Source: Neisseria sp. (GTDB taxonomy: Bacteria; Pseudomonadota; Gammaproteobacteria; Burkholderiales; Neisseriaceae). From it: a stretch of 64,000 bases of DNA. The DNA lies in the NCBI GenBank assembly GCA_030538415.1, contig JAUNTY010000009.1, forward strand, positions 1-64,000, in the 5' to 3' direction. The position numbers were made by a program, and so were the translations under genes. This document shows positions 36,574 to 44,566 of this stretch, in pieces. The first letter of the stretch is position 1. Each line of letters starts with the position of its first letter. The notes beneath the pieces are model-generated. The model did not search any database and was not told the DNA's origin. It worked only from the letters and a program-made list of their open reading frames with translations.

Positions 36574-36807
36574 ATGTTCAAAACCATCACTTTTGCCGTA
36601 TTGCATTTCGGCGTGGCCTTCAGCGTGGCCTACCTTCTGACCGGCAGCATCGGTATTTCCAGCGCGGTGGCGCTGATCGAGCCGATTGTGAACACGGTGG
36701 TGTTTTATTTTCACGAAAAAGCCTGGAACCGCTACGAGCGCAAAAAAGGCATCACGGTACGGCGCAGAAAAGGCAAGTTTCCGCTGCACCAGTGTGTCGG
36801 CAATTAA
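36574..36807 (+). CDS. DUF2061 small inner-membrane protein
   Basis: A 77-residue protein of the DUF2061 family with no known function. Two hydrophobic helices (about residues 5-23 and 27-46) are followed by a positively charged tail (WNRYERKKGITVRRRKGK), so the tail is probably cytoplasmic. Family landmarks are AVLHFGVAFSVAYLLTGS and the EPIVNTVVFYFHEKAWNR segment. The ATG has CAAGGAAGCACATT upstream. A Fur-box-like site is upstream, which would suggest iron control, but this is inference. Confidence 0.75.
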   Translation: MFKTITFAVLHFGVAFSVAYLLTGSIGISSAVALIEPIVNTVVFYFHEKAWNRYERKKGITVRRRKGKFPLHQCVGN

Positions 36808-36990
36808 CCGGTCTCCGGCTGTATTGAAGCACATGCAACCCTGTAGCGTTGCCTTTGCGTTGGAGCCGGTTCCGCCCGCCCGTTTTCATGTTGTCTGGTT
36901 CCATCGGCCGGCGAGCACCGCGCGGTTTCAAAAAAAGCCGCGCTTGTGGTAATCTTGCCGCATTTCCACCCTGTTTGCAAAGGATAAACA

Positions 36991-37317
36991 ATGAGCCTGA
37001 TTATTGAAGACATCGAAACCGGCCACGGCAAGGAAGCCGTCAAAGGCAAAGAAATCACCGTACACTACACTGGCTGGCTGCAAGACGGCACCAAATTCGA
37101 TTCCAGCCTCGACCGCCGCCAACCGCTCACCATCGTACTCGGCGTGGGTCAGGTGATTCAGGGTTGGGACGAAGGTTTCGGCGGCATGAAAGAGGGCGGC
37201 AAACGCAAGCTCACCATCCCGCCGGAAATGGGCTATGGTGCGCATGGTGCGGGCGGTGTGATTCCACCGAATGCCACGCTGCTTTTTGAAGTAGAGCTGC
37301 TGAAGGTATACGAATAA
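36991..37317 (+). CDS. FKBP-type peptidyl-prolyl cis-trans isomerase
   Basis: A 108-residue single-domain FKBP without a signal peptide, so cytoplasmic. It catalyses proline isomerisation. Active-site residues are visible: Tyr and Asp in [16 protein letters not shown] (24-39), the VIQGWDEGF segment (57-65) and [27 protein letters not shown]. The ATG follows AAAGGATAAACA. It resembles the small neisserial FKBP rather than membrane-bound Mip. A DUS pair with a long loop lies beyond (37415-37472), as does a DnaA-box-like TTGTCCACA at 37408-37416. Confidence 0.95.
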   Translation: MSLIIEDIETGHGKEAVKGKEITVHYTGWLQDGTKFDSSLDRRQPLTIVLGVGQVIQGWDEGFGGMKEGGKRKLTIPPEMGYGAHGAGGVIPPNATLLFEVELLKVYE

Positions 37318-37414
37318 TTTTTTATCATATCAAAAATGAATTAAATCATTTTAATATCATGTAGTCAGATTAGAAATACACAGATTTCCACCGGGTTTTC
37401 CCCAAAGTTGTCCA

Positions 37415-37472
37415 CAGGCCGTCTGAAAGGCATCGCGGGTGCGTAAAGTGCAACCGTCCGGCCTTTCAGACG
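37415..37472. repeat. DUS pair with long loop
   Basis: AGGCCGTCTGAAAGG and CCTTTCAGACGGCCT separated by about 28 bases, in the 313-bp gap before the hibernation-factor-like gene. The rest of the gap is AT-rich with no visible gene. Confidence 0.6.
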
Positions 37473-37630
37473 GCCTGCTTTTGGAGTTAAAAAACTTAAA
37501 TAGGCTTGAATTATCGGCAATTGCCATGTAAATATTGATGCGTAACAAATAGTTATTGTTATTGGCTGACCAGCAGTCGATGGCTCTGATAAGGCGCTTT
37601 ATTCCCATAAACACCGAAAAGGAGAACCGT

Positions 37631-38716
37631 ATGAATTTGGCAACCATCAAAACCATTCAAAGCCTGCAATCCGACCCCAGCGTAACCATCACGCTGCCCA
37701 CCCACCGCAGCTATCCCGACAATGAAAAAGACCCCATCCGCCTGAAAAATCTGGTCAATCAGTCCATCAGCCGCCTCGAGCGGGATTACGGCAAGCGCGA
37801 AACCGCCGCCATCGCGGCCAGCATCAGCCGCCTGGCCGACGGCGTCAACCACCGCTACAACCTCGACGGGCTGGTGCTGTTTGCCAGCGCCGATTACACC
37901 GGCGTTTTCCACCTGCCGTTTGATTTGCCCGAGCGCGTCACCATTGCCGACAATTTCCTCACCCGCGATTTGGTGTATGCCTTCAACCGCAGCCCGCTGT
38001 ATCTGCTGACCGTGTTGAGCGAAAACGGCACCCGCCTGTTTGTCGGCCACAAAGACGCGCTCGACGAGGTTGCCGCCTACGGCTTCCCCTTTACCCTCGA
38101 AGCAGAAACCCCCGAAGCCAGCGTCAGCCAAGACATCAGCCACGTGCGCGACCAAATGCTGACTGACCAGATGCGCGACGTCGGCGAAGCATTGGCCGAA
38201 GCGCAAAAACAGATTGCCGCACCGATTGTGGTGGCGGGCGTCGACCGCAACATCGGCCATTTCAAAGACGGCGCGCGCAACAGCGGGCAGGTGATGCTGT
38301 ATATCAACAGCGGCCACAACAGCGACAGCGCCCGCGAACTGGCGCAAACCGTCTGGCCGCAAGTCAGAGAGGCGTTGGCCGCAGCGCGCGGGCAAGTGGC
38401 TGCCGAGCTGGAAAACGCCAAGAGCAACAACCTGTTTGTCGGCGGCCTCAACGAAATCTGGCAGGCGGTAAACGATGGCCGCGCGGCTGTGTTGGTGGTG
38501 GAGGAAGATTTGCACATTGCCGCCGAAGTGAGCAGCGACGGCCGCGAAATCACCGAAGTGTTGGCCGAAGCCGCAGGCAGCAGCGGTTATGAAGACATCG
38601 TCGACGAAATCATCGAAAAAGCGCTGGCCACCGGCGCAGAAGTGAAATTTGCCGACAACGGCAGCCTCAAAGCCGTCAACCCGATGCGCGGCATGGCGGT
38701 GATTACCCGTTATTGA
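37631..38716 (+). CDS. baeRF/Balon-like putative ribosome hibernation factor
   Basis: A 361-residue protein that I place in the bacterial archaeo-eukaryotic-release-factor-like (baeRF) group, which includes the ribosome hibernation factor Balon of Psychrobacter. The start ATG follows AAGGAGAACCGT. The N-terminal domain begins MNLATIKTIQSLQSDPSVTI, with TLPTHRSYPDNEKDPIRLKN following at 21-40. A middle domain follows NRSPLYLLTVLSENGTRLFVG, and the C-terminal domain resembles eRF1 domain 3 (VLVVEEDLHIAAEVSSDG, then the end). No GGQ motif is seen, consistent with a non-hydrolytic factor. It stands alone. Assignment is by recalled sequence character, so ribosome binding is inferred. Confidence 0.6.
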   Translation: MNLATIKTIQSLQSDPSVTITLPTHRSYPDNEKDPIRLKNLVNQSISRLERDYGKRETAAIAASISRLADGVNHRYNLDGLVLFASADYTGVFHLPFDLPERVTIADNFLTRDLVYAFNRSPLYLLTVLSENGTRLFVGHKDALDEVAAYGFPFTLEAETPEASVSQDISHVRDQMLTDQMRDVGEALAEAQKQIAAPIVVAGVDRNIGHFKDGARNSGQVMLYINSGHNSDSARELAQTVWPQVREALAAARGQVAAELENAKSNNLFVGGLNEIWQAVNDGRAAVLVVEEDLHIAAEVSSDGREITEVLAEAAGSSGYEDIVDEIIEKALATGAEVKFADNGSLKAVNPMRGMAVITRY

Positions 38717-38748
38717 TAATAGGGCGAAAGGCCGTCTGAAAGCCGTTA

Positions 38749-38852
38749 TATAGTCGCTCCGTTAGATTGATACAGCGTTGCTGCGCCTTGCCGTACTACC
38801 TGTACTGTCTGCGGCTTGCTGCTTTGTCTCAATCTAAATTGAAACGACTATA
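38749..38852. mobile_element. Correia-like element inserted inside a DUS hairpin
   Basis: TATAGTCGCTCCGTTAGATT at the left and TTGAAACGACTATA at the right, 104 bp. Its outer neighbours are AGGCCGTCTGAAAGCCGT and GTTTTCAGACGGCC, the two arms of a DUS hairpin (38729-38870) that would otherwise terminate the gene upstream. Confidence 0.88.
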
Positions 38853-38903
38853 GTTTTCAGACGGCCTTTTTTATCGCAAATCAGCATACGCTGTATTCAG
38901 GCA

Positions 38904-39110
38904 GGAGCCCTTGCAAAAAAACAACCGTCGCACCCGCGCAGGCGGGTGCCCAGTGCAAAGCGCAGCTTTGCTTGTCTACCCATTTTCTGATTCTAAAAAC
39001 CCAATATAAATCATTAGGTTGAAAATTTCCAGAGCTGGCAGGTTTGAGCTGAAGCTTTGCTTCAGACTGGGCACCCGCCTGCGCGGGTGCGACGAGCGCA
39101 GAGGTCTCAG
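38904..39110. repeat. TTTGCAAA composite repeat
   Basis: Left palindrome GCACCCGCGCAGGCGGGTGC plus GCAAAGCGCAGCTTTGC hairpin, an AT-rich centre, then GAAGCTTTGCTTC hairpin plus right palindrome. The right TTTGCAAA end has decayed to GCGCAGAGGTCTC. It is followed by a DUS pair (39110-39143). Confidence 0.8.
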
Positions 39111-39288
39111 GCCGTCTGAAAGCCATCACCCCTTTCAGACGGCCTGATCGATTGTAAGCCGCTTTTACGCAGGCTTTACCGAAAACAACCTGCCGCTAAG
39201 TAAGCGCTAAGTTTGCCGTCCTATACTGGCTGTAATGAAACCGAAAGCGGCTTCACCCCCGAATTCAACAACCAGAAGGAAATGCATC

Positions 39289-39642
39289 ATGAAAAAAACC
39301 ATCGCCGTATTGCTCAGCGCCGTTATCGGCCTCACCTCCGCCGCCGGTTTTGCCGCCCCCGCCAACGAACAGCAGCCCCGTCCCGCCCAAACCCAACAGG
39401 CGCCCGGAGCCAAGGCTCAAAACCAGTCTGACCGCAAAATCGAGCGCAAAGGCGACCGTAAAGGCGAGCGTGCCGAGCGTCAGGACAAACGTCAGGATGC
39501 CCGCAAAAAAGGCCAGCATCAAAAACGCCATGCCCAAAACACCAAAAATGGAAACAAACAACAGCTGAAAAAAAACCAAAAACCGCAAAACCAGCGTGCG
39601 GCCAAAGCCGAGCCGATGCGCGAACGCGCCCAGACACGCTAA
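39289..39642 (+). CDS. Small exported, highly basic low-complexity protein
   Basis: A 117-residue protein with a signal peptide (MKKTIAVLLSAVIGLTSAAG, FAA cleavage), then a mature part made almost entirely of Lys, Arg, Gln, Asn, Asp, Glu and Ala, with ERKGDRKGERAERQDKRQD in the middle. There is no cysteine or recognisable domain. The ATG follows AGAAGGAAATGCATC. It stands directly upstream of a two-component system. Composition and context recall the acid-shock protein Asr near RstAB in enterics, but homology cannot be claimed. A transcript reading into the regulator is possible, with a GC-rich hairpin (CGCCCGGCAGCTTCGGGCGG, then TTTTTT) at 39667-39692 between them. Confidence 0.7.
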   Translation: MKKTIAVLLSAVIGLTSAAGFAAPANEQQPRPAQTQQAPGAKAQNQSDRKIERKGDRKGERAERQDKRQDARKKGQHQKRHAQNTKNGNKQQLKKNQKPQNQRAAKAEPMRERAQTR

Positions 39643-39666
39643 GCAGACAAACAGCAGCAACCATGC

Positions 39667-39692
39667 CGCCCGGCAGCTTCGGGCGGCTTTTT
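39667..39692 (+). terminator. Intrinsic terminator after the basic protein gene
   Basis: A GC-rich hairpin of CCGCCCG and CGGGCGG around a short loop, followed by TTTTTT. Confidence 0.75.
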
Positions 39693-39764
39693 TTACCGTC
39701 GGGGCTTTCGGAACGGCGCAAAACAGCGTAGGCTTTTCGAATATTTTTACCCGTTTGTTCCGCC

Positions 39765-40427
39765 ATGAGAATCCTGTTACTTGAAGACGACGGCATGATT
39801 GCCGAAGCCATGCGCGACACCCTGAAAGCCGCCGGTTACAGCGCCGACTGGGTACGCGACGGCGAAGAGGCCGAAACCGCGCTGGCCGCCCACGATTACC
39901 CGCTGGCGCTGCTGGATGTGGGTGTGCCGAAAAAAAGCGGTCTGGCAGTATTGGCAACGCTGCGGCAGCGCCGTGCTGACACCGCCGTGATACTGGTCAC
40001 CGCCCGCGATGCGCTGGAAGAGCGGGTAGAGGGGCTGGATTTGGGCGCCGACGATTATGTGGTCAAGCCGTTTGAGCCGGAAGAATTGCTGGCGCGCATC
40101 CGCGCCGTTATCCGCCGCCACGCGGGCAGCAGCGAGCCTCTGATCGGCAACGGCGTGCTCACGCTCAACCCGGCCACCCGCGAAATCAGCCGCGAAGGCA
40201 GCAGCCACCGCCTGTCGGCGCGCGAATATGCGCTGCTGCACGCGCTGCTGCTGCGGCCGGGCGCGGTGTTGTCGCGGCAGGAGCTGGAAGAGCGGATTTA
40301 CGGCTGGAACGAAGAAGTGGAGAGCAACGCGGTGGAATTTCTGATTCACAGCATCCGCAAGAAACTCGGCAGCGATGCGATTAAAAACGTAAGGGGGTTG
40401 GGATGGCTGGTGCCGCCGCAAGCATAA
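39765..40427 (+). CDS. OmpR/PhoB-family response regulator
   Basis: A 220-residue regulator. The receiver domain (1-115) has acidic pocket Glu7-Asp8-Asp9, phosphoacceptor Asp51 (LLDVGVP), Thr79 in VTARD and Lys101 in VVKPFEP. The C-terminal winged helix ends NVRGLGWLVPP. The subgroup looks like QseB/PmrA. It overlaps the histidine kinase gene by 25 bp, the usual coupled arrangement. Target genes are unknown; the basic exported protein upstream is a candidate. Confidence 0.93.
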   Translation: MRILLLEDDGMIAEAMRDTLKAAGYSADWVRDGEEAETALAAHDYPLALLDVGVPKKSGLAVLATLRQRRADTAVILVTARDALEERVEGLDLGADDYVVKPFEPEELLARIRAVIRRHAGSSEPLIGNGVLTLNPATREISREGSSHRLSAREYALLHALLLRPGAVLSRQELEERIYGWNEEVESNAVEFLIHSIRKKLGSDAIKNVRGLGWLVPPQA

Positions 40428-41791
40428 ACCGCTCATTGCGCCGGCAATTGTCGGTGGGGCTGTCGCTGCTGGTTTCCGCCGTGGCGCTGGCGGCGGGTGC
40501 GCTTTCCTATTACAGCGCTTTTCGCGAGGCGCACACGCTGCAAGACAGCCAGCTCAAACACATTGCCGGCCTGGTCGATCCGCGCAGCCCGCTGTTGCGG
40601 CAGGGCGGGTTGGCGCCGAATGACGGAGATACCGATTTGCCGCAGCCCGATGTGGTGATTCAAAGCATCGCCTCGCCCGAACTCGACCGCATTTTCAACA
40701 ACCCCGGTGCGGCGGCGGCCTTGCGCCGCTATCCGCCCGGTTTTCATGATTTTTACAGCCGCAGCGGCGAAGAATGGCGCGTGTATATCCATGAGTTCCG
40801 CCGCCCCGGCCAGCGCGTGGTGCTGGCGCAGCGTGCCGCACACCGCAACCGCATCGCCGCCACCAGCGCGCGTTTGGCGGTGGTGCCGCTGCTGGTGCTG
40901 ATTCCGCTGGTGTGGCTGTTTACCGGCCTCTTGACCCGACGGCTGCTCCGGCCCTTGCAGCAGCTCAGCAATGAAGTGGGGCACCGCACCGAAAACGATT
41001 TGCAGCCGCTCGACAGCCGCCACGTGCCGCAGGAAGTGTTGCCGCTGGTGGAAGCCATCAACCGCCAACTGGAGCAAATCCGCGCCGCCCGCGAGCACGA
41101 CAAGCGCTTTATCGGCAACGCCGCCCACGAATTGCGCACGCCGGTGACCGCGCTCACGCTGCAAATGGCGCAATTGGCGCAGCAGGATTTGAGCGAGGCC
41201 GAGCGGCGCGACAAGCTGGCCAAAGTGCGCAGCGGCCTGCAGCGCACCCAGCAGCTGCTCAACCAGCTTTTGAGCATGGCGCGCGCGCAAAACACGCCCC
41301 GCCAGGCCGCCGCCGATACGGCGCTGCTGCCGCTGTTGCGCAGCCTGTATGCCGATGCGCTGCCGCTGATTGAGCAGAAAAAGCTGGATGTGGGCGTGTC
41401 GGTGGCGCAGGATTACCGCCTCGCCATCGAGCAGGCCGATTTGCACGGCATTCTCAAAAACCTGCTGGAAAACGCCATCCGCTACACGCCTCAAGGCGGG
41501 CGCATCGACATCGGTTGCGAGGAAACTTCAGACGGCCGTCTGAACATCAGTGTGCGCGACAGCGGCTGCGGCATTCCGGCGGCCGAGCGCGAGCGCGTGT
41601 TCGAGCCGTTTTACCGCGTGGCACACGCCGAAACCGGCAGCGGCCTCGGGCTTTCCATCGTCAAAACCCTGTGCGACAAATGGGGCCTGCACATCAGCCT
41701 CGCCGATGCCGAAGCGGGCGGGGCAAGCGGCCAAAGCGGGCTGGCGGCGGTGGTGACATGGCCGCCGCAATCGTGGCGGCGCGAAGATTGA
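40403..41791 (+). CDS. Sensor histidine kinase, QseC/PmrB-like
   Basis: A 462-residue inner-membrane sensor. Two transmembrane helices (about 16-38 and 158-176) bracket a periplasmic domain of some 120 residues. A HAMP-like linker follows, then the H-box NAAHELRTPVTAL (His242), the N-box LLENAIRYTP, and DSGCGIP and GSGLGLSIVKTL for ATP binding. It starts inside the regulator gene. A palindromic double DUS lies in the catalytic domain (41527-41544) encoding TSDGRLN. The signal sensed is unknown. Confidence 0.92.
   Translation: MAGAAASINRSLRRQLSVGLSLLVSAVALAAGALSYYSAFREAHTLQDSQLKHIAGLVDPRSPLLRQGGLAPNDGDTDLPQPDVVIQSIASPELDRIFNNPGAAAALRRYPPGFHDFYSRSGEEWRVYIHEFRRPGQRVVLAQRAAHRNRIAATSARLAVVPLLVLIPLVWLFTGLLTRRLLRPLQQLSNEVGHRTENDLQPLDSRHVPQEVLPLVEAINRQLEQIRAAREHDKRFIGNAAHELRTPVTALTLQMAQLAQQDLSEAERRDKLAKVRSGLQRTQQLLNQLLSMARAQNTPRQAAADTALLPLLRSLYADALPLIEQKKLDVGVSVAQDYRLAIEQADLHGILKNLLENAIRYTPQGGRIDIGCEETSDGRLNISVRDSGCGIPAAERERVFEPFYRVAHAETGSGLGLSIVKTLCDKWGLHISLADAEAGGASGQSGLAAVVTWPPQSWRRED
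41527..41544. repeat. Palindromic double DUS inside the kinase gene
   Basis: TTCAGACGGCCGTCTGAA is two uptake cores sharing their central GGCC, fully coding and in frame. Confidence 0.8.
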
Positions 41792-41801
41792 GCAAGAGGC
41801 C

Positions 41802-42007
41802 GAGACCTTGGCAAACCAGTAACCGTCGCACCCGCGCAGGCGGGTGCCCAGGGCAAAGCGCAGCTTTGCTTGTCTGCCTGGATTTAAAAAAATACAATAT
41901 AAATCATTAGGTTGTGAATTTTCAGAGCTGGTAAGTTTGAGCTGAAGCTGCACTTCAGACTGGGCACCCGCCTGCGCGGGTGCGACGGTTCGTTTTGACA
42001 AAGGTCA
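41802..42007. repeat. TTTGCAAA composite repeat
   Basis: GAGACCTTGGCAAACCAG at the left and TTTTGACAAAGGTC at the right, with the two 20-bp palindromes and the GCAAAGCGCAGCTTTGC and GAAGCTGCACTTC hairpins between. A DUS pair follows at 42010-42048. Confidence 0.8.
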
Positions 42008-42087
42008 TACAGGCCGTCTGAAACTGATTTTATGTTTTCAGACGGCCTGTATGCTTTATAATCAGCTTTCAGATATCGTCGGAGATG

Positions 42088-42193
42088 TATAGTGGGAAAA
42101 CTTACTCTAATACAAGGCAGCAAGCCGCAGACAGTACAGCTAGTACGGCTAGGCGCAGCAACGCCGTAGTAGGAATTAAGTTTTTCCACTATA
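42088..42193. mobile_element. Correia-like element upstream of yjdM
   Basis: TATAGTGGGAAAACTTACTC to AATTAAGTTTTTCCACTATA, 106 bp with a complete core. Confidence 0.87.
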
Positions 42194-42248
42194 GATTCTG
42201 ATACAAGGCGAGCCAACGCCGTAGCAGAAACTCATTTCTCCGACTATA
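42194..42248. mobile_element. Correia-like fragment upstream of yjdM
   Basis: A short copy missing the left arm and part of the core, ending AACTCATTTCTCCGACTATA, fused directly to the preceding element. The yjdM ATG is 34 bp away. Confidence 0.7.
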
Positions 42249-42281
42249 ACGACTGTTTATGCAAAATAAAAGGAACTCTCC

Positions 42282-42611
42282 ATGAGCTTACCCGCCTGCC
42301 CGCAATGCGGCTCCGAATTCACTTATCACGACGGCGTGCAGCTGGTCTGCCCCGAATGCGCCCACGAATGGCAGGAAGGCGAGGCCGCTGCCGAAGAAAC
42401 CGCGGTGGTGAAAGACGCCAACGGCACGCCGCTGGCCGACGGCGACACCGTGGTATTGATTAAAGATTTGAAAGTGAAAGGCTCTTCGCAAGTCATCAAG
42501 CAGGGCACCAAAGTCAAAGGCATCCGTTTGCAAGAGGGTGACCACGACATCGCCTGTAAAATCGACGGCAGCAGCATGAACCTGAAATCGGAATTCGTGA
42601 AAAAAGCCTGA
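42282..42611 (+). CDS. yjdM: Zinc-ribbon protein YjdM (PhnA family)
   Basis: A 109-residue protein with an N-terminal zinc ribbon (Cys6, Cys9, Cys23, Cys26) and the C-terminal PhnA domain ([20 protein letters not shown], then [11 protein letters not shown]). Despite its old name the family is not known to degrade phosphonates, and its role is uncertain. The ATG follows AAAAGGAACTCTCC. Correia elements lie on both sides. Confidence 0.9.
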   Translation: MSLPACPQCGSEFTYHDGVQLVCPECAHEWQEGEAAAEETAVVKDANGTPLADGDTVVLIKDLKVKGSSQVIKQGTKVKGIRLQEGDHDIACKIDGSSMNLKSEFVKKA

Positions 42612-42618
42612 GGTTTTA

Positions 42619-42684
42619 TATAGTCGTTCCGCTAGATTGAGACAAGGCGCAGCAACGCTGTATCAAACTAACGGAACGGCTATA
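42619..42684. mobile_element. Short internally deleted Correia-like element
   Basis: Only 66 bp: TATAGTCGTTCCGCTAGATT, a short piece of core, then CTAACGGAACGGCTATA. Both termini are kept while the central core is lost. Confidence 0.8.
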
Positions 42685-42691
42685 GTATGAA

Positions 42692-42725
42692 AGAGGCCGT
42701 CTGAAATCCTGTTTTCAGACGGCCT
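42692..42725. terminator. DUS hairpin between yjdM and mnmE
   Basis: AGGCCGTCTGAAA and TTTTCAGACGGCCT around a short loop. A TATAAT (42731-42736) follows and may be the mnmE -10 element. Confidence 0.65.
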
Positions 42726-42763
42726 TGTTATATAATGCATCCATTCTGTTTTCGAGAGCCGCC

Positions 42764-44128
42764 ATGTCCAGCCCCCAGCCCACCATTGCCGCCATCGCCA
42801 CCGCCCCCGGTCGCGGCGGCGTCGGCGTTATCCGACTGTCCGGCAAAGACCTGCTGCCCTTGGCGCAGCAAATCAGCGGCGGCAAAACGCCGAAGCCGCG
42901 CGTGGCGGTGTACACCGATTTCCTGGCTGCCGACGGCCAGCCGCTGGATAACGGCCTGCTGCTCTACTTCGCCGCGCCCGCCAGCTTTACCGGCGAAGAC
43001 GTAATCGAATTGCAGGGCCACGGCGGGCCGGTGGTGATGCAGATGCTGTTGCAGCGCTGCCTCGAATTGGGCGCAAACATGGCCGAACCGGGCGAATTCA
43101 CCAAACGCGCTTTTCTCAACAACAAGCTTGATTTGGCGCAGGCCGAGAGCGTGGCCGATTTGATTGATGCCTCCAGCCAATCGGCGGCGAGAATGGCGCT
43201 GCGTTCGCTCAAAGGCGCCTTTTCCGAGCATATCCACCAGCTTGTCGACGAATTGATTACGCTGCGGATGCTGGTCGAAGCCACGCTGGACTTTCCCGAA
43301 GAGGACATCGATTTTCTCGAAGCCGCCGACGCCAAAGGCAAGCTCGCCGCCTTGCAGCGGCAGCTGCAAACCGTGTTGGCCAGCGCCGAGCAGGGCGCGA
43401 TTTTGCGCGAGGGCATGAACGTGGTGTTGGTGGGCGCGCCGAATGTGGGCAAGTCCAGTTTGTTGAATGCTTTGGCGGGCGACGATGTGGCGATTGTGAC
43501 CGACATTGCCGGCACCACCCGCGACACCGTGCGCGAACAGATTACGCTCGACGGCGTGCCCGTGCACATCATCGACACCGCCGGCCTGCGCGAAACCGAC
43601 GACGTAGTCGAGCAAATCGGCATAGAGCGCAGCCGCAAAGCCGTGCAGGAAGCCGATGTGGCGCTGATTCTGATCGACTCGCGCGAAGGCATCAACGCCA
43701 CCACCCGCACCATTCTCGACAGCTTGCCCGTCGCGTTGAAAAAAATCGAAGTGCACAACAAAATCGACCTTACCCACGAAGCCGCTGCCTTTTCAGAAGG
43801 CATCGAAACCGCCAGTGGCGCGGATGCGCTGATTAAATTATCGGCCAAAGAGAAACAAGGTCTGGATTTGCTCAAACAGGCCTTGTTGAAAGAAATCGGT
43901 TGGCAGGGCGAAAGCGAAAGCCTGTTTCTCGCCCGCAGCCGCCATCTCAAAGCATTGCATCAGGCCGAAGCCGAGTTGGAAAACGCCGCTTTGTGCGGCA
44001 ACCACCAAATCGAATTATTGGCCGAACATTTGCGGCTGGCGCAATCGGCGTGCAGCGAAATCACCGGCGAATTTACCGCCGACGATTTGCTCGGCGTGAT
44101 TTTCTCGCGTTTTTGCATCGGCAAATAA
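42764..44128 (+). CDS. mnmE: tRNA uridine-5-carboxymethylaminomethyl(34) synthesis GTPase MnmE
   Basis: GTPase that with MnmG installs the cmnm5 group at wobble U34. I take the ATG of MSSPQPTIAAIATAPGRGGV (454 residues). The frame is open 13 codons upstream, but that stretch overlaps the promoter region. The N-terminal tetrahydrofolate-binding domain has APGRGGVGVIRLSG, the G1 motif is GAPNVGKSS near 223, G3 is DTAGLRET, and the C-terminal CIGK tail contains the catalytic cysteine. All MnmE marks are intact. Confidence 0.96.
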   Translation: MSSPQPTIAAIATAPGRGGVGVIRLSGKDLLPLAQQISGGKTPKPRVAVYTDFLAADGQPLDNGLLLYFAAPASFTGEDVIELQGHGGPVVMQMLLQRCLELGANMAEPGEFTKRAFLNNKLDLAQAESVADLIDASSQSAARMALRSLKGAFSEHIHQLVDELITLRMLVEATLDFPEEDIDFLEAADAKGKLAALQRQLQTVLASAEQGAILREGMNVVLVGAPNVGKSSLLNALAGDDVAIVTDIAGTTRDTVREQITLDGVPVHIIDTAGLRETDDVVEQIGIERSRKAVQEADVALILIDSREGINATTRTILDSLPVALKKIEVHNKIDLTHEAAAFSEGIETASGADALIKLSAKEKQGLDLLKQALLKEIGWQGESESLFLARSRHLKALHQAEAELENAALCGNHQIELLAEHLRLAQSACSEITGEFTADDLLGVIFSRFCIGK

Positions 44129-44246
44129 GGGGTTGGATTCGGCGGGGACGGCCTGTAACCTGCGCCCCCCTCCCTCTGGGAGAGGGTGGAAAATCGCCAG
44201 GTTTGCATCAACCATATCAATAATCCAAGGCCGTCTGAAATAATAT

Positions 44247-44452
44247 GAAACCTTTGCAAAATTTCCCTACTCGTCGCACCCGCGCAGGCGGGTGCCTAGT
44301 GCAAAGCATCGCTTTGCTTGTCTGCCTAAATTCTAAAAAATCCAATATAAATCATTAAGTTGTGAATTTACAGAGCTGGCAAGTTTGAACTGAAGCGTTG
44401 CTTCAGACTGGGCACCCGCCTGCGCGGGTGCGACGATTGTTTTTTGCAAAGC
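44247..44452. repeat. TTTGCAAA composite repeat after mnmE
   Basis: AAACCTTTGCAAAATTTC at the left and TTTTTTGCAAAGCC at the right around the two palindromes, with GCAAAGCATCGCTTTGC and GAAGCGTTGCTTC hairpins. A single DUS (44229) lies before it. A GTAGCGTGGGCTCTGCCC short repeat (44467) and a DUS (44535) follow. Confidence 0.8.
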
Positions 44453-44566
44453 CGATGTAAGTTTTGTAGCGTGGGCTCTGCCCACGAAAGCCTGTTTAAA
44501 TCAGTGAAAAAATCGTCGAACCGCAAAAATCTTTTCAGACGGCCTCCACATTCATAGTTATCGAAA

